DNA of 12,834 nucleotides from an uncultured Saprospiraceae bacterium (lineage in GTDB: Bacteria; Bacteroidota; Bacteroidia; Chitinophagales; Saprospiraceae), in the NCBI GenBank assembly GCA_938002705.1, contig CALLAG010000434.1, positions 1-12,834 of the forward strand, given 5' to 3'. Shown piece by piece: positions 1 through 4,811 of the stretch; positions within the stretch are counted from its first letter, which is position 1, and each line of letters begins with the position of its first letter. A program made the translations under genes and the position numbers. The notes under the pieces were generated by a model that worked only from the letters and a program-made list of their open reading frames with translations, did not search any database and had not been told where the DNA came from.

Positions 1-132
1 TTGTTTCTGATATTGACACATCACCTCTTCTCACAAGCGGGGACCATTATCATAATCATAGGTGGATTACTTGTTGCGTTAGCACATATGCTCAATCTGA
101 AGCAGCATCAGCATAGGGCTACTCAGTCATAG
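1..132 (+). CDS. MerC domain-containing membrane protein (C-terminal fragment, truncated by window edge)
   Basis: The first reading frame is open from base 1 to a TAG at 130-132 and gives 43 residues. A hydrophobic helix (GTIIIIIGGLLVALAHMLNL) is followed by a basic, His/Gln-rich tail. The pattern glycine pair, L-x-A-H-x-L-N-L close to the C-terminus is the usual ending of MerC-family proteins, four-helix inner-membrane proteins first described as mercuric ion transporters. In Bacteroidota, short MerC-domain proteins are widespread outside mer operons and their substrate is generally unknown. The start, the other helices and any metal-binding cysteines lie outside the window, so function cannot be judged. 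It converges on the T9SS protein gene. The family call rests on one helix and its flanking motif, so another small membrane protein is possible. Confidence 0.62.
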   Translation: MFLILTHHLFSQAGTIIIIIGGLLVALAHMLNLKQHQHRATQS

Positions 133-167
133 GTGTAACTATTCATTCAAGACAAGAAAGGTACGTT

Positions 168-200
168 CCCCTAACCCACTCAAGCGTTAGAAACGTATGC
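168..200 (+). repeat. Copy A of a dispersed intergenic repeat
   Basis: This 33-bp stretch starts CCCCTAACC and ends AGCGT..GAAAC.TA.GC. It aligns without gaps to 2692-2724 in the same orientation, 24 of 33 bases identical, with the first nine identical. A weaker match (7 of 15) continues to the left. Both copies are intergenic. This is a direct observation; that it belongs to a larger genome-wide family is inference. Confidence 0.45.
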
Positions 201-266
201 TACACAATACCTATTCTGAAAAAAATCACAACAATCACACAAATCAATTCAATCATAGTTCAGACA

Positions 267-294
267 ATTTTGTCCTAAGCAAACATGACAAAAT
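267..294. terminator. Candidate bidirectional terminator hairpin between convergent genes
   Basis: ATTTTGTC (267-274) and GACAAAAT (287-294) are perfect 8-bp inverted repeats with a 12-nt loop. They lie between the MerC gene end (132) and the T9SS gene stop (311), where transcripts from both sides need to end. The stem is AT-rich and neither side has a clean run of T, so intrinsic termination would be weak. A shorter nested palindrome, GACAATTTTGTC, overlaps the left arm. Confidence 0.38.
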
Positions 295-310
295 AACTCT
301 TTCCCCCTCA

Positions 311-2398
311 TCAATACCTCACAACCCGTTCCGTCCACTCGCCTTCATCACTAATCAATGTGATAAAAAATACACCCTGTGATGGTAATACTACACCCAA
401 AGTGGTATATATCCCCTGAGCAACAACCTGTCCATGTATATTAGTTAATCTATAAGATAAGTCATACTCTGGATTCTGGACATATACAATATCATAAGTA
501 GGATTCGGGTATAAGATAAATGGATCTCGTAATACATCTTCCGTACTTGTTCTAATCAATATACTGTCACATGCATAATCTACAAAACGAAACGACTCCG
601 TACTGTTCTCAAAACAACGCAATTCTCCTATCTCAAAAGTTGTAGGAGAACTCAAATCGTCACAGTAGTCTATACACCTTAATAAGCCACCTTGGGCAGC
701 CCCTATACCATCAAAAATTCTTAAGTATGGACCACGAAAACCAAAATGGCACTCACCACTCAAGAAACGTGCTGTAATCAACTGTCCATCTGCGATAGTC
801 GCGGTCACAACAGAGTCAACCTCTATTTGAGTTTCATATAGAGTTCCTCCACCAGACATACAATCGAAATTAAATGTACTATCTACATCAAAATCATATA
901 GCAACTGATATCCACTCTCAAAATCCTGATCAGGTGTCAACATCCTATTCCCATCTACACATAATGTATCCGATCGACCAGATAGATTTTGTTCTATTAT
1001 ATAACAAGATAACGTATCTATTGTAAGCGTATCAGTTACTTCATAAACGACAAAATCCAAAAGTCCTCTAATATAATCTATTGTCTCATATGTCCACTTG
1101 GCTCCTATTTCTATCTTAGGCTTGTCAACCAATCGCTTATCGACAACTATAGTATCACTACAATTGCCCTTGTAACAGTCCTCCTCATCTAAGGCCAATA
1201 TCCATGCATACTGCATATGAGGTGGTGTTAGATTATGCTGAGTAGATTCTCCTAAGAAGCATAATGTACCATCCTCTCTCTCAAATACTCTCTTCAGTAT
1301 ATCAAAGTGATAGGGGCCCTTCTCCTCAGGATTAGTCTCATTAGGTACAAGAAATCTTCTGAACCAAATCAACTCACCCTCTGGTGATAATCTTGCTGCT
1401 ATGGCCGTAAAGCGTGATCTATCCCATATACCATCGAGCACCTCTTGCACCAAACCACAGACTACGATGTCTCCATTACTCATCTCCACATAATCACGTA
1501 TAGAGAATCTATTGAACTCATTAAAGTTACCCTTGGGTAATTCCCAATCCCAGACGACCTCACCTGTCTCATGATCCAGACATTGCACACGTCCATAGAT
1601 CGTCTCTCTGAAATTCATAATGACATAATTACCATTCCTCAGTGTATAGAAATACTCCTTGATATCCATTCCTTCTTCGATGGTGATTTCTTTAATAATA
1701 TTCCCTGATGTATCAATTTTAATCAGATGTAATGAATCAGTTCTTTCCGTAATGGAACCTGGTGGTCCATCAGATTTTATCAAGAATGCCAGATTCCCAT
1801 CCGGCTGTACTTGAAGATCATTAAGATAACTACGAAAAGTTCCTCTATTAAAATACCATGCATCTTTGACAACGGTCAAGCTACTGTCAAGCTTGATAAT
1901 ATGTCCATTAGGTTCACCTATAGCATCATTAGCGCCTTCTCCCCATACGTAATAGTCTCCTTTATGCTTAAGAATACCATCGTTAATGTATCGCATGGTG
2001 TCTTGGTCTGTAAAAAATTCTGTAAAACTTATAGAGTCATAATCATTTGATAAAACTTGAACAAAGAAACCATTTAAAGCTCCTGTATCATTGTGGAATG
2101 ATATTACTTTCCTTTGAGGTTCGATTAACAAGCCATGATTATTCCCTATTTCTCTTGTTTCAAACAAATGATGAAGTTCTGTAGTCTTACTGTTAAAGTC
2201 ATAGCTAGATAAGGATGTACACTGCATCCCGTTGAAACAAATATGAGCAGTGGCGAGAAATAAACTATCTTCAAAAAAACAAGCATCCTGTATCAAATTA
2301 TTATTATCAATCCCCAAGTTGATAAGCTGGGAATACGATTGTGCATTGCTATATATACTAAATAATAAGCACGTGACTAATGTGTAGAAAATTCTCAT
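311..2398 (-). CDS. Secreted protein with beta-propeller-like repeats and C-terminal T9SS sorting domain
   Basis: A 695-residue exported protein. I start it at 2398, where a typical signal peptide begins (MRIFYTLVTCLLFSIYSNAQ, likely cut before Gln20); an in-frame ATG 24 codons upstream would bury this signal behind a polar leader. Residues about 40-410 contain repeated blade-like units around motifs such as PDGNLAFL, NGDIVVCG and DGTLCFLGE, each followed by short strands, which suggests a beta-propeller. Residues about 425-600 form a second, cysteine-containing beta-rich domain (begins IEIGAKWTYE). Residues about 626-695 are a type A T9SS sorting domain: YPNP at 630-633, a strand with NIHGQ, GVFFITL, and basic RVVRY at the end. 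Such domains direct passage through the outer membrane by the Por machinery and are then removed, leaving cargo secreted or surface-attached. No catalytic residues are recognisable; ligand and role are unknown. It is transcribed alone, divergent from ddl. Confidence 0.88.
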   Translation of the reverse strand: MRIFYTLVTCLLFSIYSNAQSYSQLINLGIDNNNLIQDACFFEDSLFLATAHICFNGMQCTSLSSYDFNSKTTELHHLFETREIGNNHGLLIEPQRKVISFHNDTGALNGFFVQVLSNDYDSISFTEFFTDQDTMRYINDGILKHKGDYYVWGEGANDAIGEPNGHIIKLDSSLTVVKDAWYFNRGTFRSYLNDLQVQPDGNLAFLIKSDGPPGSITERTDSLHLIKIDTSGNIIKEITIEEGMDIKEYFYTLRNGNYVIMNFRETIYGRVQCLDHETGEVVWDWELPKGNFNEFNRFSIRDYVEMSNGDIVVCGLVQEVLDGIWDRSRFTAIAARLSPEGELIWFRRFLVPNETNPEEKGPYHFDILKRVFEREDGTLCFLGESTQHNLTPPHMQYAWILALDEEDCYKGNCSDTIVVDKRLVDKPKIEIGAKWTYETIDYIRGLLDFVVYEVTDTLTIDTLSCYIIEQNLSGRSDTLCVDGNRMLTPDQDFESGYQLLYDFDVDSTFNFDCMSGGGTLYETQIEVDSVVTATIADGQLITARFLSGECHFGFRGPYLRIFDGIGAAQGGLLRCIDYCDDLSSPTTFEIGELRCFENSTESFRFVDYACDSILIRTSTEDVLRDPFILYPNPTYDIVYVQNPEYDLSYRLTNIHGQVVAQGIYTTLGVVLPSQGVFFITLISDEGEWTERVVRY

Positions 2399-2451
2399 AA
2401 TAATGATTTTGCTAATGACCTGACTATAAGGATTAATAATGATGCACGTAT

Positions 2452-2482
2452 CCAAGATACTAAAAGACACTTAATGCACAAG
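2452..2482 (-). promoter_or_regulatory. Candidate Bacteroidota-type promoter for the T9SS protein gene
   Basis: Read on the minus strand, CTTG (2479-2482), a 19-base spacer, then TATCTTGG (2452-2459). The Bacteroidota housekeeping consensus is TTTG-N19-21-TAnnTTTG, so each element has one mismatch and the spacing is right. Transcription would start about 45 bases before the chosen ATG at 2398, downstream of the longer alternative start, which supports the shorter protein. Found by eye only. Confidence 0.35.
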
Positions 2483-2506
2483 CTTTAATTTCTAAAAGAA
2501 CATTTA

Positions 2507-2698
2507 ATGTCGTATTCAAATTGGCCAAAGGATTACGATAGGGAAATAAAAAAACGTGGCATTCTGATAACTCATGCCAAGCTTCCCTTATGAGTAGAAG
2601 GTGATATTGAACCTTTTTGCAAAGGCTCTAAGGGTACCAAGTTTCAGAAACTTATCAAATCTCAGCTTAATATCATGAAGCAAAGATCCACCCCCTAA
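2507..2698 (+). pseudogene. Possible degenerate ORF with in-frame TGA (uncertain)
   Basis: An ATG at 2507 opens 28 codons to a TGA at 2591-2593; the same frame then runs on for 34 more sense codons to TAA at 2696-2698. The first part reads NWPKDYDREIKKRGIL, whose Y-x-x-x-I-x-x-R-G spacing recalls the N-terminus of IS5-type transposases, which commonly carry NW-x-x-Y-N-x-x-L-x-x-R-G. The later part shows no transposase motif. The resemblance is short and could be chance in AT-rich DNA. The 3' end runs into the intergenic repeat copy B. Confidence 0.18.
2651..2666 (+). repeat. 16-bp direct repeat, left copy
   Basis: CTTATCAAATCTCAGC differs from the copy at 2738-2753 only at the thirteenth base (C versus G). 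The spacing between copies is 87 bp, a multiple of three. The left copy overlaps the right arm of the palindrome at 2639-2653. Confidence 0.5.
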
Positions 2699-2724
2699 CC
2701 TCCGCCAGCGTGGGAAACATAAGC
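2692..2724 (+). repeat. Copy B of a dispersed intergenic repeat
   Basis: This 33-bp stretch starts CCCCTAACC and continues with CCAGCGTGGGAAACATAAGC at its 3' end. It matches 168-200 at 24 of 33 positions in the same orientation. It lies between the two copies of the 16-bp direct repeat, so it may be one part of a longer repeat unit of roughly 100-150 bp. Confidence 0.45.
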
Positions 2725-2737
2725 GACTTAGTAATAG

Positions 2738-2753
2738 CTTATCAAATCTGAGC
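2738..2753 (+). repeat. 16-bp direct repeat, right copy
   Basis: CTTATCAAATCTGAGC matches 2651-2666 at 15 of 16 bases. Together the two copies bracket intergenic repeat copy B. Confidence 0.5.
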
Positions 2754-2783
2754 GTGGCCTTATTTTTCCTAATAAAAAACTTC

Positions 2784-2791
2784 TAATTTTA
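2784..2791 (+). promoter_or_regulatory. Candidate -7 element for ddl
   Basis: TAATTTTA matches TAnnTTTG at all but the last base and ends 17 bases before the ddl ATG, giving a leader of only about 10 nt. No good TTTG element is seen 19-21 bases upstream, so the call is weak. Confidence 0.25.
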
Positions 2792-2808
2792 CCCTACAAA
2801 ACTTACTG

Positions 2809-3900
2809 ATGGGTACTAAGAAAAACGTGGCTATACTTTTTGGTGGAAGATCTCCTGAACATAGGATATCACTCCTATCTGCTCAGAATGTAATCAGCTC
2901 ATTAGACAGGTCTAAATACAACCCCGTACTCATAGGGATAGATAAGGCAGGTCAGTGGCACTATCACGAGGGAGCTATCTCACTTACTGATGCGGATAAC
3001 GCAGATAAGATATCACTCGATGATACGAGTCACAAGGTACTGTTATCACAGAATACTGACGTTAGGACATTGACTACCGTCACCACTAATGAGGTCATCT
3101 GTACCATAGATGTGATCTTCCCGATACTACATGGTACCTATGGCGAAGATGGATCAGTCCAAGGTCTCGCCAAGACTGCTAACATCCCATGCGTAGGATG
3201 TGGCATCGTAGGCTCAGCTGTAGGTATGGATAAGGACATCATGAAGAGAATCCTCAGAGATGCTCAGATCAATGTATCACATGGCATTACTGTAAGAAAC
3301 ACCATAGAGGGCGTCGACTACGATAAAATAGTCGCTGAATTAGGTCATGAACTCTTCATCAAACCTGCCAATCTGGGATCATCAGTAGGCGTTAGTTATA
3401 CAGAGGATGAGGCTTCATTCTTCTCAGCACTTACTAATGCACTCAAGTACGATAGCAAGGTTATTGTAGAAAAGAAAATCGTCGGTAGAGAAATAGAATG
3501 TGCTGTACTCGGTAATCATAATCCCGAAGCATCTATACCAGGGGAGATCGTCCCTAAGTCATCGTTCTACTCATTCGAAAGTAAGTACATAGATGCGGAC
3601 GGTGCAGCATTGCACATCCCTGCCGAACTGACCGAAGAACAAATACAGAAAGTCCAAAAACTATCTATAGAAACCTATACCGTTCTGGAGTGCAGAGGTA
3701 TGGCCCGAGTAGATATGTTTCTCACACAAGATGACATGCTTGTCATCAATGAAATCAATACTATCCCTGGATTCACCAATATAAGTATGTACCCTAAGCT
3801 ATGGGAAGCATCTGACTTGAGCCAAAAAGATCTCGTATCAAAACTAATAGAATTGGCCATAGAAGAACATCAAGCTACTAACAACTTACTACTGGTGTAG
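2809..3900 (+). CDS. ddl: D-alanine--D-alanine ligase
   Basis: Joins two D-alanines using ATP, supplying the dipeptide end of the peptidoglycan stem in the cytoplasm. The 363-residue length is normal for the family. Motifs run in order: GGRSPEHRIS (12-21, with the N-terminal D-Ala-contacting Glu17), HGTYGEDGS (108-116), MDKDIMKR (140-147), the ATP-grasp segment FIKPANLGSSVGVS (183-196), the omega loop FYSFESKY (253-260), and the metal and substrate site GMARVDMF (297-304) with E315, N317 and PGFT (320-323). Lys259-Tyr260 in the omega loop correspond to the Lys-Tyr pair of E. coli DdlB and indicate a D-Ala-D-Ala ligase rather than a VanA-type D-Ala-D-lactate ligase. Position 19 is Arg where many Ddl proteins have Glu (EHE or ERE). 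The start ATG directly precedes the Rossmann-like strand, as expected. It is monocistronic and faces a small membrane-protein gene tail to tail. Confidence 0.96.
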   Translation: MGTKKNVAILFGGRSPEHRISLLSAQNVISSLDRSKYNPVLIGIDKAGQWHYHEGAISLTDADNADKISLDDTSHKVLLSQNTDVRTLTTVTTNEVICTIDVIFPILHGTYGEDGSVQGLAKTANIPCVGCGIVGSAVGMDKDIMKRILRDAQINVSHGITVRNTIEGVDYDKIVAELGHELFIKPANLGSSVGVSYTEDEASFFSALTNALKYDSKVIVEKKIVGREIECAVLGNHNPEASIPGEIVPKSSFYSFESKYIDADGAALHIPAELTEEQIQKVQKLSIETYTVLECRGMARVDMFLTQDDMLVINEINTIPGFTNISMYPKLWEASDLSQKDLVSKLIELAIEEHQATNNLLLV

Positions 3901-3908
3901 CCGCTTGG

Positions 3909-3936
3909 GCAGATTCCTAAACTATCTCCAATCTGC
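3909..3936. terminator. Candidate hairpin between convergent ddl and small membrane-protein genes
   Basis: GCAGATT (3909-3915) and AATCTGC (3930-3936) are perfect inverted repeats with a 14-nt loop, extendable by two G-T pairs. The structure starts 9 bp after the ddl stop, and its loop contains the stop codon of the opposite gene. Neither strand has a T-tract after it, so it may only aid termination or protect RNA ends. Confidence 0.33.
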
Positions 3937-4194
3937 TTCCAAATCATCGATGATATCTTCTATATCAAAAATCACATTGATATCTTGTATACCCATCTGT
4001 AATGATCTCAGTGAACTGACAGCTACAGCACCTAATGCTAATCCGACAACAGCTACGTTAGTCAAATAATAGCATAGTACAGCAAATCCGATAATCAAAG
4101 AAACAGCAGACGCTACCCTATTGATGTTAATCTTCTGAATGAGCTCTCTTAATTCGGAATAATTAAGGTTATAGTTACTTTGTAGTATTTTCAT
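3922..4194 (-). CDS. Small two-helix membrane protein, unknown function
   Basis: A 90-residue protein with no family I recognise. Residues 1-25 are polar and helical (LNYSELRELIQKININ). Residues 27-44 and 47-61 form two hydrophobic segments separated by a two-residue turn, so they are likely a helical hairpin in the inner membrane. The tail (70-90) is strongly acidic and amphipathic (DINVIFDIEDIIDDLEADWR). The start is the only ATG that precedes the first helix. It lies tail to tail with ddl, 21 bp between stops, and head to head with the GNAT gene across 150 bp. A good -7 sequence lies 26 bp upstream. Its hydrophobic pattern, start and promoter make it more credible than a chance frame, but the role is unknown. 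Confidence 0.68.
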   Translation of the reverse strand: MKILQSNYNLNYSELRELIQKININRVASAVSLIIGFAVLCYYLTNVAVVGLALGAVAVSSLRSLQMGIQDINVIFDIEDIIDDLEADWR

Positions 4195-4219
4195 TTGGTA
4201 ATGGTGTTATTTTATACTA

Positions 4220-4227
4220 CAAATTTA
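4220..4227 (-). promoter_or_regulatory. Candidate -7 element for the small membrane-protein gene
   Basis: On the minus strand TAAATTTG is an exact match to the Bacteroidota TAnnTTTG element, 25 bases upstream of the ATG at 4194. The expected TTTG about 19 bases further upstream is not clearly present. Confidence 0.35.
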
Positions 4228-4344
4228 GAACTGTAATAACTCGAATGAATCACCCTAAAGGATGATTTTAATTACTTACAGAATCTGAATTATTTCTTTA
4301 AATTGTCGAATGTTAATACACAACACCTACGAATCAAAACGACA

Positions 4345-4800
4345 ATGAATCCTATGCATATAATACAAGCAAAGAAAGAACACTTAGATCAGCTTGTGGA
4401 GATATTCGAAGCCTATAGAGTCTTCTATAGAAAAGAACCTGACCCCACTACATCAGAAGCCTTCTTAAGAGATAGGATTACCAATTCTGAATCTGTCATC
4501 TATATAGCTATGAGCGAAAAAAATGAGATTATGGGCTTCACACAATTGTACCCATCCTTCTCATCTACGCGTCTCAAGAGAGCATGGATACTTAATGATC
4601 TGTATGTATATAAAGACTACAGAGGTCAGGGAATATCCAAAGCACTAATTAATCGAGCAAAAGATCATGCAAAAGAAACAAATGCATATGGCTTAATGTT
4701 AGAAACAGAAAGAGACAATACTATCGCTAATCAATTGTATGTTTCTACTGGATTCTTGAGAGATCAGAGTCATTTTTATTATTGGACAGTCAACAAATAG
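4345..4800 (+). CDS. GNAT family N-acetyltransferase
   Basis: A 151-residue acetyltransferase that should transfer an acetyl group from acetyl-CoA to an amine; the substrate cannot be told. I use the ATG at 4345 because the fold starts just after it (MHIIQAKKEHLDQL). The upstream ATG at 4303 would add a 14-residue polar leader outside the family pattern and lies close to the likely promoter. Visible motifs in the chosen numbering are the first strand and helix at about 4-25, the beta4 strand ILNDLYVYKDY (about 82-92), the acetyl-CoA pyrophosphate loop RGQGIS (93-98), and the C-terminal N-x-x-A-N-Q-L-Y-x-x-x-GF segment (about 125-137) with the usual tyrosine. Length is typical for a single-domain GNAT. 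The acyl-CoA oxidase gene starts 11 bp after its stop, so the two are probably co-transcribed; a functional link is plausible but unproven. Confidence 0.87.
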   Translation: MNPMHIIQAKKEHLDQLVEIFEAYRVFYRKEPDPTTSEAFLRDRITNSESVIYIAMSEKNEIMGFTQLYPSFSSTRLKRAWILNDLYVYKDYRGQGISKALINRAKDHAKETNAYGLMLETERDNTIANQLYVSTGFLRDQSHFYYWTVNK

Positions 4801-4811
4801 ATAAATAAATT

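Larger units (their letters stand above)
2399..2808. other. 410-bp divergent intergenic region with repeats and possible remnants
   Basis: No intact gene is visible here. The region holds the candidate promoters of both flanking genes, a 15-bp perfect palindrome AAGTTTCAGAAACTT (2639-2653), a small hairpin CCTTT-TTGC-AAAGG (2612-2625), a 16-bp direct repeat (2651-2666 and 2738-2753) and copy B of the intergenic repeat (2692-2724). On the plus strand, the frame 2489-2695 is open apart from one TGA (2591-2593). On the minus strand, a frame covering about 2759 down to 2590 is open for 59 codons. Neither has a convincing start or a recognised family, so I treat the region as decayed or repeat-derived DNA. 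Confidence 0.55.

Noticed and set aside
197..382. 61-codon plus-strand frame across the convergent junction
   Set aside because: It overlaps the 3' end of the T9SS gene, contains the hairpin and reads as low-complexity Asn/His-rich sequence with no family match.
2399..2470. Longer start (2470) for the T9SS protein
   Set aside because: It would place 24 polar residues before an otherwise complete signal peptide, and the candidate promoter lies between the two starts.
2591..2593. Programmed recoding (for example selenocysteine) at the in-frame TGA
   Set aside because: No conserved protein surrounds the TGA and no convincing downstream recoding hairpin is seen; decay or chance is simpler.
2809..3900. 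VanA/VanB-type resistance ligase
   Set aside because: The omega loop has Lys-Tyr as in D-Ala-D-Ala ligases, and no vanH or vanX partner genes are adjacent.
4303..4344. Longer GNAT start at 4303
   Set aside because: It adds a polar 14-residue leader outside the GNAT fold and sits next to a TAAATTG promoter-like sequence; the ATG at 4345 directly precedes the first strand.
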